A stretch of 64,000 nucleotides of DNA, taken from positions 1 to 64,000 of the forward strand of contig NZ_LLYA01000079.1 of the NCBI RefSeq assembly GCF_001440415.1, given 5' to 3'. The DNA comes from Bradyrhizobium retamae. GTDB taxonomy: Bacteria; Pseudomonadota; Alphaproteobacteria; Rhizobiales; Xanthobacteraceae. The position numbers were made by a program, and so were the translations under genes. Positions 28,028-35,579 of the stretch are shown here, in pieces (positions within the stretch are counted from its first letter, which is position 1; each line of letters begins with the position of its first letter). The notes below the pieces were generated by a model. That model saw nothing but the letters and a program-made list of their open reading frames with translations. It did no database searches and was not told where the DNA came from.

Positions 28028-28594
28028 ATGCTGAAAAGAGGCGTCGAACGTGGAGAGGTACTGCGCGCGCTCGGCGAGGTGTTTCGCGCGCATGGCTACG
28101 AGGGCGCCTCGCTGACGCTGATCACGGAGGCCACAGGCCTCGGCAAGGGCAGCCTCTATCATCTGTTTCCCGGCGGCAAGGAGCAGATGGCCGCCGAGGT
28201 GCTGGCCGAGATCGACCGCTGGTTCGAACTCCATATTTTCGCGCCCTTGCGCACCGCCGACGATCCTGCGCGCGCCATCGCTGCGATGATCGCTCGCGTC
28301 GATCAATATTTCCACTCGGGCGATCGCGTCTGCCTGGTCGGCATGGTGGCGCTCGGCTCGGCGCGCGACAGTTTTGCCGAAGCGGTCGATGGTTATTTCG
28401 CGCGCTGGCAAACGGCGCTGGCGTCGCTGTTGCGGCGATCCGGGCTGACGAACAGCCAGGCACAGCGGCGCGCCGAAGATGCGCTCCTCACCATTCAGGG
28501 CGCGCTGGTGCTGGCACGGGCGCGGGCCGATGCCAAAATTTTTCGTCGCGCGTTGAGCGATCTGACGGCGCGGTTGCTGGCGCCACCGGCGTGA
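28028..28594 (+). CDS. TetR/AcrR family transcriptional regulator
   Basis: A 188-residue repressor-type regulator. The N-terminal helix-turn-helix region is LRALGEVFRAHGYEGASLTL, TEATGLGKGSLYHLFPGGKE; the C-terminal ligand domain (residues about 60-185) has CLVGMVALGSARDSF and looks like the TetR_C group seen in LmrA/YxaF-like regulators. It is the second gene of the DUF1348 operon and probably binds the TGTACCG palindrome upstream. Confidence 0.9.
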   Translation: MLKRGVERGEVLRALGEVFRAHGYEGASLTLITEATGLGKGSLYHLFPGGKEQMAAEVLAEIDRWFELHIFAPLRTADDPARAIAAMIARVDQYFHSGDRVCLVGMVALGSARDSFAEAVDGYFARWQTALASLLRRSGLTNSQAQRRAEDALLTIQGALVLARARADAKIFRRALSDLTARLLAPPA

Positions 28595-28615
28595 CGGCTG
28601 CTAGAACGATGCGAA

Positions 28616-28735
28616 AGCAGGGACCCATACGCCGCGGCCTTTCGAGTTGTACGCGGTGAGTGGCGATTGCCCTCACGGATGCCGGTGGTTATGGGTCCCC
28701 GCGCCAGTGCGCAATTGCGCACAAGGCGGGGACGA
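28616..28735. repeat. Intergenic repeat family B, copy 1
   Basis: Contains GGGACCCATACGCCGCGGCC at the left and GGTGGTTATGGGTCCCCGC towards the right, which pair as an inverted repeat through the GGGACCCATA / TATGGGTCCC ends. It is followed by a second hairpin, CCCCGC...GCGGGG, enclosing the perfect palindrome TGCGCAATTGCGCA. An inverted relative lies at 30174-30286. It separates the TetR gene and the convergent GST gene. Confidence 0.75.
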
Positions 28736-28754
28736 CACGTTGAGAGATAACGCC

Positions 28755-29399
28755 CTACGCCGCTGCCTTATGCCGCGCGAGTTCGGCCTTGTAGAGTTCG
28801 AACTCCTCGGCGACCGCCTTTGCAATGCTCGGGCGGGCGCGCAGCCGCTCGTAATAGGCCTTCACCGCCGGCCACTTCGCCAGTTCGATCGGCGGCGTCG
28901 CCATCGTCCAGTTGATGATGGTGACAAGATAAGCATCCGCGACGCTGAAGTGATCGAGCAGGAATTCGCGGCCCTTCAGGTAGTTCTCGAGATAGTCGAG
29001 CCGCGACATATTTTTGTTCAGCGCATACGTCTTTGCGTCCTGCGGCGCTGTCTTGTCGAGCAGCGGCACGAACAGCGCCTTGTGCAGTTCGGTGCCGATG
29101 AAGCACAGCCATTGATGCAGGCGGCTGCGCTCCTCGGCGGAGTTGGCCGAGATGCCGGCGCCCGGAAAGCGGTCGGCGACATATTGCAGGATCGCCGCAT
29201 TCTCCGTCAGCACGGTCCCGTCGTCGGTGCGCAGCGTCGGCACCAGGCCGAGCGGGTTGACGGTGCGGAAATCCGAGCCGTCCTTCTGCACCACCTTGGT
29301 CTTGGGATCGACCTCGAGATAGTTGGCCTCAACGCCGGCTTCGTACAGCGCAATCCGGGTCGCCAGCGAGCAGGCGAGCGGCGAGAAATACAGGTCCAT
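28755..29399 (-). CDS. Glutathione S-transferase family protein
   Basis: A 214-residue cytosolic GST. The thioredoxin-like N-domain starts MDLYFSPLACSLATRIALYE (Cys/Ser near the glutathione thiol) and has GLVPTL and the glutathione-binding TENAAILQYVADRFP. The all-helical C-domain includes FLLDHFSVADAYLVTIINW. Its start sequence is typical of the beta-class/GstA-like group. The start at ATG 29399 follows AAGGAGG seven bases upstream. It is divergent from a TetR gene that probably controls it. Confidence 0.92.
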   Translation of the reverse strand: MDLYFSPLACSLATRIALYEAGVEANYLEVDPKTKVVQKDGSDFRTVNPLGLVPTLRTDDGTVLTENAAILQYVADRFPGAGISANSAEERSRLHQWLCFIGTELHKALFVPLLDKTAPQDAKTYALNKNMSRLDYLENYLKGREFLLDHFSVADAYLVTIINWTMATPPIELAKWPAVKAYYERLRARPSIAKAVAEEFELYKAELARHKAAA

Positions 29400-29451
29400 G
29401 ATTTGCCTCCTTGGCGGTTGATCAATCGGCCAGCGTTCAAGGCGGGCAGGA

Positions 29452-29479
29452 TTGATTTTTATACTGTTCCGCATAGTAT
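29452..29479 (+). promoter_or_regulatory. Putative promoter/operator between GST and TetR genes
   Basis: On the plus strand TTGATT (29452-29457) and TAGTAT (29474-29479) are spaced by 16 bases. An inverted repeat ATACT...AGTAT (29461-29465 / 29475-29479) overlaps the -10 box. It lies between the divergent GST and TetR genes, consistent with autoregulation. The arms are short, so this is tentative. Confidence 0.42.
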
Positions 29480-29506
29480 GGACCCGGTCAAGGAATTATT
29501 TGCGAA

Positions 29507-30187
29507 ATGGTACAAAAAAGGAAGAGGCCTCCGATCCCCCGGATCGACGCCCCGATCCCGCCCAAGCGGCGGGGCCGCCCTCGCGCCTATGAGCCAGGCG
29601 TGGCGCTCGGCAAGGCGCTCGACCTGTTTCGGAAGGACGGTTTTGCGGCCACCTCGCTCGACGATCTCTCCGCCGCCACCGGCATGAACCGGCCGAGCCT
29701 CTATGGCGCGTTCGGCGACAAGCGCGAACTCTTCATCAAGAGCTACCGGCGCTATCGCGACGACGCGCGGGTCGCGATGGGGGACATCTTCCGGAACGAG
29801 CTGCCGATCCGAAAACGCCTGGAACGCATCTACGCGGTGGCGCTCGACATCTATCTGTCCGGCGAATCCGGTCCGCGCGGCTGCTTCACGGTAATGACCG
29901 CAGCCTCCGAGGCGGTGCATGACGCCGATATCCGCGCGATGGTGCTGGAAGGCTTTGCCGAGCTCGACAAGGCATTTGCCACCTGTTTCCGGCTCGCCCA
30001 GGAAAGGGGCGAGCTACCGGTGAGCGCCGACGCGACCGTGCTGGCGCAACTTGCCTCCGCCACCATTCACACCATCGCCATCCGCGCCCGCGCTCAGGTG
30101 CCGCGCAAGGAATTGGAAGCGATTGTCAACGGTGCGATCGACGTGATGGTTGGGGCGGCGAAACAACGCTCTCCGTCGTCCCCATAA
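29507..30187 (+). CDS. TetR/AcrR family transcriptional regulator
   Basis: A 226-residue regulator with a basic N-terminal extension (KRRGRPRAYEPG) before the HTH: ALDLFRKDGFAATSLDDLSA, ATGMNRPSLYGAFGDKRELF. The ligand domain (about 95-210) is of the TetR_C type with YLSGESGPRGCFTVMTAASE. It is divergent from the GST gene. The last codons and stop lie inside repeat family B copy 2, so the C-terminal QRSPSSP may be repeat-derived. Confidence 0.9.
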   Translation: MVQKRKRPPIPRIDAPIPPKRRGRPRAYEPGVALGKALDLFRKDGFAATSLDDLSAATGMNRPSLYGAFGDKRELFIKSYRRYRDDARVAMGDIFRNELPIRKRLERIYAVALDIYLSGESGPRGCFTVMTAASEAVHDADIRAMVLEGFAELDKAFATCFRLAQERGELPVSADATVLAQLASATIHTIAIRARAQVPRKELEAIVNGAIDVMVGAAKQRSPSSP

Positions 30188-30286
30188 CCACCGGCCTTTG
30201 TAGTTGCGACGGCAACCGGCCCCAGCGTCAAGACGAGAGGCCGCGGCGTATGGGTCGCCGCGTTCCGCGGGGACGACGATCTTTTT
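30174..30286. repeat. Intergenic repeat family B, copy 2
   Basis: Inverted relative of 28616-28735: CGTCCCCATAACCACCGGCC at the left and GAGGCCGCGGCGTATGGGT at the right, followed by CCGCGttCCGCGGGGACGAC. It overlaps the 3' end of the TetR gene (stop at 30187) and ends before the VOC gene. Confidence 0.75.
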
Positions 30287-30354
30287 TGCGCCCCATGTCG
30301 GTTTTCAGCGTGCTCATTCGTCCTCGTGACGTGTCCAAAATCAGGAGCCCAGAA

Positions 30355-30783
30355 ATGACTGAACCCGTCCAGATCGTTACCCCCCATCTCGTCGTTAGCG
30401 ACGCCAACGCGGCGCTCGAGTTCTACAAGAAGGCGCTCGGCGCCACCGAAACGCTCCGAATGCCGGCCGAGGATGGCAAGCGGCTGATGCATTCGGAAAT
30501 TCACGTCAACGGCGCGCGCATCTTCGTCATGGACGACTTTCCCGAGCACCGCGGCTCCCATGGCGTCGACGCGGTATTTCCGCCGGATCAGATCAAGGGC
30601 ACCTCGGTCACCATGCATCTCGAAGTCGAGAACTGCGATGCCGCGGTGAAACGTGCAAAGGACGCCGGCGCCGCCGTGACGCTGGAGCCATGGGATTCGT
30701 TCTGGGGCGACCGCTATGCTCGCATCATGGACCCGTTCGGCCATTCCTGGAGCTTTGCGCACAGGTTGCCGGCGAAGGGGTAA
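30355..30783 (+). CDS. VOC family protein (PhnB/glyoxalase-like)
   Basis: A 142-residue vicinal-oxygen-chelate protein: VTPHLVVSDANAALEFYKKA, LGATETLRMPAEDGK, NGARIFVMDDF, the central VTMHLEVENCDAAVKRAKDA and FWGDRYARIMDPFGHSWSFA, which is typical of the PhnB-like/Glo_EDI_BRP subgroup. No specific substrate can be read. The start at ATG 30355 follows AGGAG 9 bases upstream. It converges with the reductase gene on the other side of repeat family C. Confidence 0.88.
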   Translation: MTEPVQIVTPHLVVSDANAALEFYKKALGATETLRMPAEDGKRLMHSEIHVNGARIFVMDDFPEHRGSHGVDAVFPPDQIKGTSVTMHLEVENCDAAVKRAKDAGAAVTLEPWDSFWGDRYARIMDPFGHSWSFAHRLPAKG

Positions 30784-30794
30784 GGCGTTCACCG

Positions 30795-30874
30795 CCGTCA
30801 TTGCGAGCGAAGCGAAGCAATCCATATCTCGGCATAAGTGGATTGCTTCGTCGCTTTGCTCCTCGCAATGACGG
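30795..30874. repeat. Intergenic palindromic repeat (GTCATTGCGAGCGAAGCGAAGCAATCC type)
   Basis: Left arm 30795-30824 and right arm 30839-30874 form a long imperfect stem, GTCATTGCGAG...GCAATCCA against TGGATTGC...CTCGCAATGAC. The same kind of unit is widespread in intergenic DNA of Bradyrhizobium and other bacteria, as far as I recall. It lies exactly between two convergent genes and could terminate both. Confidence 0.85.
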
Positions 30875-30878
30875 AGAA

Positions 30879-31850
30879 CTAATATCCTCGCTTACGGTCC
30901 ACCACATTCTCCAGCGCGCCGCCTTCCTCGAAACGCCCGATCTGGCGCGCGACGTATGTCGATATCTCGTCGGGATCGGTGTCGGCGGCGTTGTGCGGCG
31001 TCAGCACTACCTTTGGATGAGTCCAGAACGGGCTGTCGGCGGGCAGCGGCTCGGTGGCATAGACGTCGAGCGAGGCGCCGCCGAGCGTGCCGTCGTCGAG
31101 GCATTGCAGAATGTCGGCCTCGTTCTGCAGGCCGCCGCGGCCGGCATTGATCACGACCGGCGCGCCGAGCGGACTTCTGCGATTTAGTTTCTCAAACAGC
31201 TCCCGATTGAGAATGTGCTGCGTCTCCGGCGTCAGCGGCAGAAGGCATACCAGAATGTCGGTCCGCCGCAGGAATGGCTCAAGCTGCGCTTCGCCGTGAA
31301 AGCATTCGATGCCCTCGATCGTTCGCGGGCTGCGGCTCCAGCCTGCGACACGAAAGCCCAGTCGCCTGAGCACCTCAGCCGCATCAGCTCCGAGCGTACC
31401 CAGCCCCATGATACCGACCGTAATTGCGCCCGCCGCCCATTGCGATTTCGGCGCCCAACGCTTTTTGCGCTGCGATTCCCGCAAGTACGGCTCCTGCCGG
31501 TGGTGCATCAGGACATGCAGCACGACATATTCGGTCATCCGCGCGGTGAGATCGCCGACCGCGACGCGCACCAGCGGCACGTCAGGCAATGAGCGATCGG
31601 CCATCAGCGCATCGACGCCCGCGCCGAGATTGAAGATGACACGCAAGTTGGGGAAGGCGGCAAGCTCGCCCGGATGCGGCTTCCACACCGCCGCGTAATG
31701 GACATCAGCCGGATCGAACGACGCATCCGGCAACAGCAGCACGGACCGCCCCTCGCAAACGTCATCGAACCGGCTCTTCCAGCGCTGCGGCGACCAGTTT
31801 TCGGTCCCGCCATGCACCAGCAGCGCAAGGGCACCCTTCGTCATTGCCAT
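30879..31850 (-). CDS. 2-hydroxyacid dehydrogenase, glyoxylate/hydroxypyruvate reductase (GhrA-like)
   Basis: A 323-residue NAD(P)H-dependent D-2-hydroxyacid dehydrogenase. The dinucleotide fold is TVGIMGLGTLGADAAEVLRR (about 143-162); catalytic residues are Arg in VINAGRGGL, Glu in DVYATEPLP and His in LTPHNAADTDP. The N-terminal sequence LVHGG...W and the short length match GhrA, which reduces glyoxylate and hydroxypyruvate. It is a single gene on the minus strand. Confidence 0.93.
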   Translation of the reverse strand: MAMTKGALALLVHGGTENWSPQRWKSRFDDVCEGRSVLLLPDASFDPADVHYAAVWKPHPGELAAFPNLRVIFNLGAGVDALMADRSLPDVPLVRVAVGDLTARMTEYVVLHVLMHHRQEPYLRESQRKKRWAPKSQWAAGAITVGIMGLGTLGADAAEVLRRLGFRVAGWSRSPRTIEGIECFHGEAQLEPFLRRTDILVCLLPLTPETQHILNRELFEKLNRRSPLGAPVVINAGRGGLQNEADILQCLDDGTLGGASLDVYATEPLPADSPFWTHPKVVLTPHNAADTDPDEISTYVARQIGRFEEGGALENVVDRKRGY

Positions 31851-31942
31851 TCCTTTCGCATCGCCAACCCGGCGTGACCCGCCTCACATCGCGGACCGAG
31901 GTGTTTCTCTAGCCTCCTTTCATCCGACAAGGGAGACCTTGC

Positions 31943-32086
31943 ATGGTCAATCAGGGTCGAGGCCGTCAGATGAAAACGCTCAGGTGCATCGTTCTCATTC
32001 TCGGAGTGTGCAGCCTTTGTTCCACGGCGGCCATTCACGCCTACAGGCACTTCAATCCACCACCGCCGCCGATTGTAGGTCCCTGA
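31943..32086 (+). CDS. Small secreted or membrane protein, 47 residues
   Basis: An ATG at 31943, preceded by AGGGAGA at proper distance, opens 47 codons ending at TGA 32086. The product starts MVNQGRGRQMKTLRC, has a hydrophobic core IVLILGVCSLCSTAAIHA that could be a signal peptide or a single membrane anchor, and ends FNPPPPPIVGP. It is not similar to anything I know. It fills a gap between two divergent genes. Support is the ribosome binding site plus the signal-like hydrophobic stretch; conservation would have to decide. Confidence 0.45.
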   Translation: MVNQGRGRQMKTLRCIVLILGVCSLCSTAAIHAYRHFNPPPPPIVGP

Positions 32087-32178
32087 CGGCAGGCAGGCGT
32101 CTTCAAAATTTCTTCGACGCGCCTGTCGGCTCCGGGCATAATCGTTCGTCATCAAGACAACGGAGATGCTTGAGCCTC

Positions 32179-32547
32179 ATGCTGTACGCCATTCTTTGCT
32201 ATCACGATGAAGACACCGTCGGTTCCTGGACCAAGGAACAGGACGCCGCGGTCATGAAGAAACTGACCGTCGTTCAGGACAAACTGACCAAACAGGGCCG
32301 GCTCGGCCCGGTCGCGCGTCTGTTGCCGACCACGGCGGCGACCACGCTGCGCAAGGACGATCCGCCGCTGGTGCTGGACGGCCCCTATGCCGAAACCAAG
32401 GAACAATTGCTCGGGTTCTATCTCGTCGACTGCAAGGACCTCGACGAGGCGCTCGACGTCGCCCGGGATCTCGGCGCGGCCAATCCCGGCGGCGCCTACG
32501 AGATTCGCCCCGTCGGCCACTTCACGGCGGGGAGCGTGCAGCCATGA
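32179..32547 (+). CDS. YCII-related DGPF-type protein coupled to an ECF sigma factor
   Basis: A 122-residue YCII-fold protein: MLYAILCYHDEDTVGSWTKE, LPTTAATTLRKDD and the family motif LDGPYAETKEQLLGFYLVD. Such DGPF proteins are the hallmark genomic neighbour of group ECF42 sigma factors, and their biochemical function is unproven. ATG 32179 is the family start. The gene overlaps the sigma factor gene by four bases (ATGA), meaning coupled translation. Confidence 0.88.
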   Translation: MLYAILCYHDEDTVGSWTKEQDAAVMKKLTVVQDKLTKQGRLGPVARLLPTTAATTLRKDDPPLVLDGPYAETKEQLLGFYLVDCKDLDEALDVARDLGAANPGGAYEIRPVGHFTAGSVQP

Positions 32548-33815
32548 CCGATACCGCCTGGATCGATGCCGCACTGACTTCGGCGCGCCCCCAGGCGGTC
32601 GGCGCGCTGCTGCGCTATTTCCGTAACCTCGATACCGCCGAGGAAGCCTTTCAGAACGCCTGCCTGCGCGCGTTGAAGAGCTGGCCGCAGAACGGCCCGC
32701 CGCGCGATCCGGCGGCGTGGCTGATCATGGTCGGGCGCAATGTCGCGATCGACGATATCAGGCGCGGCAAGAAGCAGACGGCGCTGCCCGAGGACGAGGC
32801 GATCTCCGACCTCGACGACGCCGAGGAGGAGCTTGCCGAGCGGCTCGACGGCTCGCATTACCGCGACGACATTCTGCGGCTATTGTTCATCTGCTGCCAT
32901 CCGGACCTGCCGGCGACGCAGCAGATCGCGCTTGCGCTGCGCATCGTCTCGGGTCTCACGGTGAAACAGATCGCGCGCGCCTTCCTGGTCTCGGAAGCCG
33001 CGATGGAGCAGCGCATCACGCGGGCGAAGGCGCGGGTGGCGGACGCTAAAGTGCCGTTCGAAACGCCGGGCGCAGCGGAGCGTTCTGAGCGCCTCGCCTC
33101 CGTCGCCGCCATGATCTATCTGATTTTCAACGAGGGCTACTCGGCCTCCGGCGACACCGCCGAGATTCGCAAGCCCCTGTGCGAGGAAGCGATCCGCCTG
33201 GCGCGGCTGCTGCTGCGGTTGTTCCAGAGCGAGCCCGAGATCATGGGGCTGACCGCGCTGTTGCTGCTGCAGCATGCGCGCTCTGATGCGCGGTTCAATG
33301 CCGATGGCGCCGTGATCCTGCTCGACGACCAGGACCGTTCGAAATGGAATAAGACTCTGATCGCCGAGGGGTTGGCGCTGATCGACAAGGCGATGCGCCA
33401 TCGCCGCAGCGGGCCCTATCAGGTGCAGGCCGCGATCGCCGCGCTGCATGCCCGCGCCGAGAAGCCCGAGGATACCGACTGGACCCAGATCGACCTGCTC
33501 TATGGCGCGCTGGAGATCATGCAGCCGTCGCCGGTGGTGACCTTGAACCGCGCGGTCGCGGTGTCCAAGGTGAAAGGGCCGGAAGCTGCGCTCGACATGA
33601 TCGAGCCGCTGGCGGCGCGGCTGTCGAACTATTTTCATTTCTTCGGCGTGCGCGGCGCCTTCCTGATGCAACTCGGCCGCAATGACGAGGCCCGCGTCGC
33701 CTTCGACCGCGCCATTGCGCTGGCCAACACCTCGGCCGAAGCCGCCCACATCCGCATGCACCTCGACCGTCTGCAGCGCGACAGCCAGCCCCGCGGCAAA
33801 AAAGCCGGGAAGTAA
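32544..33815 (+). CDS. ECF sigma factor, ECF42-like, with C-terminal TPR-type extension
   Basis: A 423-residue sigma factor. Region 2 is at residues about 20-85 (ALLRYFRNLDTAEEAFQNAC, PRDPAAWLIMVGRNVAIDDI), region 4 at about 115-170 (LALRIVSGLTVKQIARAFLV, SEAAMEQRITRAKARV), and the rest is a DUF6596/TPR-like helical extension with LIFNEGYSASGD, RLARLLLRLFQSEPE, PSPVVTLNRAVAVSKVKGPE and VRGAFLMQLGRNDEARVAFD. This architecture and the DGPF neighbour define ECF42. No anti-sigma gene is present, in line with that group, where the C-terminal extension is needed for activity. Confidence 0.92.
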   Translation: MTDTAWIDAALTSARPQAVGALLRYFRNLDTAEEAFQNACLRALKSWPQNGPPRDPAAWLIMVGRNVAIDDIRRGKKQTALPEDEAISDLDDAEEELAERLDGSHYRDDILRLLFICCHPDLPATQQIALALRIVSGLTVKQIARAFLVSEAAMEQRITRAKARVADAKVPFETPGAAERSERLASVAAMIYLIFNEGYSASGDTAEIRKPLCEEAIRLARLLLRLFQSEPEIMGLTALLLLQHARSDARFNADGAVILLDDQDRSKWNKTLIAEGLALIDKAMRHRRSGPYQVQAAIAALHARAEKPEDTDWTQIDLLYGALEIMQPSPVVTLNRAVAVSKVKGPEAALDMIEPLAARLSNYFHFFGVRGAFLMQLGRNDEARVAFDRAIALANTSAEAAHIRMHLDRLQRDSQPRGKKAGK

Positions 33816-33840
33816 CCCTTCTCCCACAGGGGGAGAAGGG
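33816..33840 (+). terminator. Hairpin downstream of the ECF sigma factor gene
   Basis: Perfect 10-bp stem CCCTTCTCCC / GGGAGAAGGG with a five-base loop, beginning two bases after the TAA stop. There is no U-tract after it, so it is either a weak terminator, an RNA-stabilising hairpin, or an intergenic repeat. Confidence 0.55.
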
Positions 33841-33938
33841 AAGAACCGACACCACGAAAATTTTTCTTCCCCTGTCGGTTTCCACCTCCCTCGTTCGTCT
33901 TGAATCCGAGCAGCCATTCAAGACAACGGGGACCGATC

Positions 33939-34352
33939 ATGACCGTCATCGCCGAGACCGCGCCTGTCTCAAATCCGGCACGCTGGATGGGCCGCATTCT
34001 CTCTGGCCTCGTCATCCTGTTCCTGATGATCGACGGCGCCATCAAGCTGGTGCCGTGGCCGGTCGTCACCGAAACCATGGAGAGAATGGGTTATGAATCG
34101 AGCGACGCGCTGATGCGCGGCCTTGGCGCCATCACCATCGTTTGCACTGTGCTCTACGCCATTCCGCCGACCTCGATCTTAGGGGCGATCCTGCTCACCG
34201 GCTATCTCGGCGGCGCGATTGCTTCGCATGTGCGGATCGATAGCCCCCTGCTTACGCACACGCTGTTCGGGCTCTATCTCGGCCTGATGCTGTGGGGCGG
34301 GCTGTGGCTGCGCGACAAGAACCTGCGCAGCTTGATCCCCCTTCGCCGCTGA
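33939..34352 (+). CDS. DoxX-like family membrane protein
   Basis: A 137-residue protein with four membrane segments: ILSGLVILFLMIDGAIKLV, LGAITIVCTVLYAIPPTSIL, GAILLTGYLGGAIASHV and HTLFGLYLGLMLWGGLWL. It is a DoxX-like (DUF4260/DoxX_2-type) inner-membrane protein of unknown function. The start at ATG 33939 follows a ggggaccg-type upstream region. It opens a co-directional run of three small genes (DoxX-like, SRPBCC, VOC). Confidence 0.82.
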   Translation: MTVIAETAPVSNPARWMGRILSGLVILFLMIDGAIKLVPWPVVTETMERMGYESSDALMRGLGAITIVCTVLYAIPPTSILGAILLTGYLGGAIASHVRIDSPLLTHTLFGLYLGLMLWGGLWLRDKNLRSLIPLRR

Positions 34353-34384
34353 TTAGCTTCAACCAATTGTTCACGGAGCCCGAT

Positions 34385-34921
34385 ATGCTGGAAGTCATTG
34401 CCGTCGTCGCCGTCATACTGGCGATTGCCGTCGCCATCGTGCTCGTTCTCGCCGCAACGAAGCCGAATACGTTACGGGTGCAGCGCGCCGTCAGCATCAA
34501 GGCGCCGGCGGAGCGGATATTTCCGCTGATCTCCGACTTTCAGCAGTGGCGGAGCTGGTCGCCCTACGAGGAGAAGGATCCGGCGATGAACCGCACCTAT
34601 AGCGGTGCGGAGCGCGGCAAGGGTGCCGTCTATGCCTGGGACGGCGACAAGAATGTCGGTTCCGGCCGCATGGATATTCTCGAGGCCCTCGCGCCGTCGA
34701 AAATCGTCATCAAGCTCGATTTCTTTAGGCCGTTCGAAGGTCACAACACCGCCGAGTTCACAATGCTGCCGCAGGGCGATGGCACCCATGTCACATGGCT
34801 GATGCATGGTCCGGCGAACTTCATGTCCAGGCTGATGCAGGTGTTCATGAACCTGGATCGCATGATCGGCAGGGATTTCGAAGCCGGTCTCGCCAATCTG
34901 AAGACGCTCACCGAGAAATGA
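34385..34921 (+). CDS. Membrane-anchored SRPBCC (START-like) family protein
   Basis: A 178-residue protein. Residues 1-25 are one membrane anchor (VIAVVAVILAIAVAIVLVLA); residues about 33-175 are a polyketide-cyclase/START-type lipid-binding fold: VQRAVSIKAPAERIFPLISD, FQQWRSWSPYEEKDPAMNRT, SGRMDILEALAPSKIVIKLD and VTWLMHGPANFM. It is probably involved in binding hydrophobic ligands; the actual ligand is unknown. It starts at ATG 34385, 32 bases after the DoxX-like gene. Confidence 0.85.
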   Translation: MLEVIAVVAVILAIAVAIVLVLAATKPNTLRVQRAVSIKAPAERIFPLISDFQQWRSWSPYEEKDPAMNRTYSGAERGKGAVYAWDGDKNVGSGRMDILEALAPSKIVIKLDFFRPFEGHNTAEFTMLPQGDGTHVTWLMHGPANFMSRLMQVFMNLDRMIGRDFEAGLANLKTLTEK

Positions 34922-35036
34922 GCGACGCGACAATGTCGCCGACACTATCGTGTCTCGGACGCGTGCAGCACTTCGTGCTGCGCAGCATCCGGGGAACGCC
35001 GCGGACGCGACTGATCGACAACCAAAGGAGCCACCG

Positions 35037-35450
35037 ATGCAGGTCAATCCCTATCTGTTCTACAACGGTAATTGCGAAGAAGCGCTGAACTATTATCAGA
35101 AGGTGTTGGGCGCCCAGATCGAGGCGAAGATGCCGTATGGCGAGGGGCCCGCCGATATGCCGGTCCCAGGGGACTGGAAAACCAAGATCATGCATGCCCG
35201 CATCACCATCGACGGCGAATTGCTGATGGCCTCCGACGCGACGCCCGGCGATTACCATCAGCCGCAGGGCATGTCGGTTGCGCTGGCGGTCGAGGATCCC
35301 GCCGACGCCGAACGCCGCTTCAATGCGCTCGCCGAAGGCGGCACGGTCAGGATGCCTTTCGGCAAGACCTTCTTCTCCAACGGTTTCGGCATGTGCGTCG
35401 ACAGGTTCGGCATTCCCTGGATGGTGAACTGTCCGAAGGAAGATATGTAG
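35037..35450 (+). CDS. VOC family protein (PhnB-like)
   Basis: A 137-residue protein: NPYLFYNGNCEEALNYYQKV, LGAQIEAKMPYG, HARITIDGELLMASDATPGD, SVALAVEDPADAERRFNALA and NGFGMCVDRFGIPWMVNC. The pattern is the PhnB-like subgroup of glyoxalase-fold proteins. The start at ATG 35037 follows AAAGGAG (seven bases spacing). It is the third VOC gene in the window and the third gene of the small run after ECF42. Confidence 0.9.
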   Translation: MQVNPYLFYNGNCEEALNYYQKVLGAQIEAKMPYGEGPADMPVPGDWKTKIMHARITIDGELLMASDATPGDYHQPQGMSVALAVEDPADAERRFNALAEGGTVRMPFGKTFFSNGFGMCVDRFGIPWMVNCPKEDM

Positions 35451-35504
35451 ATTTGGTAGGATGGGGCAAAGCGACTTGTCCGCCGTAGCTCAACGCGCGA
35501 ACGC

Positions 35505-35575
35505 GGAAGCGTGCCCACCATGCTTGCCGCAACGACGATGGTGGGCACGGCGCTAGAGCGCCTTTGCCCACCCTA
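35505..35575. repeat. Intergenic hairpin repeat (GTGCCCACCAT type)
   Basis: Perfect 11-bp arms GTGCCCACCAT (35511-35521) and ATGGTGGGCAC (35538-35548), followed by GGCGC...GCGCCTTTGCCCACCCTAC. The flanking GGGCAAAG / CTTTGCCC elements at about 35464 and 35572 extend the symmetry. It resembles a common rhizobial intergenic unit. It lies between two convergent genes. Confidence 0.78.
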
Positions 35576-35579
35576 CAAA

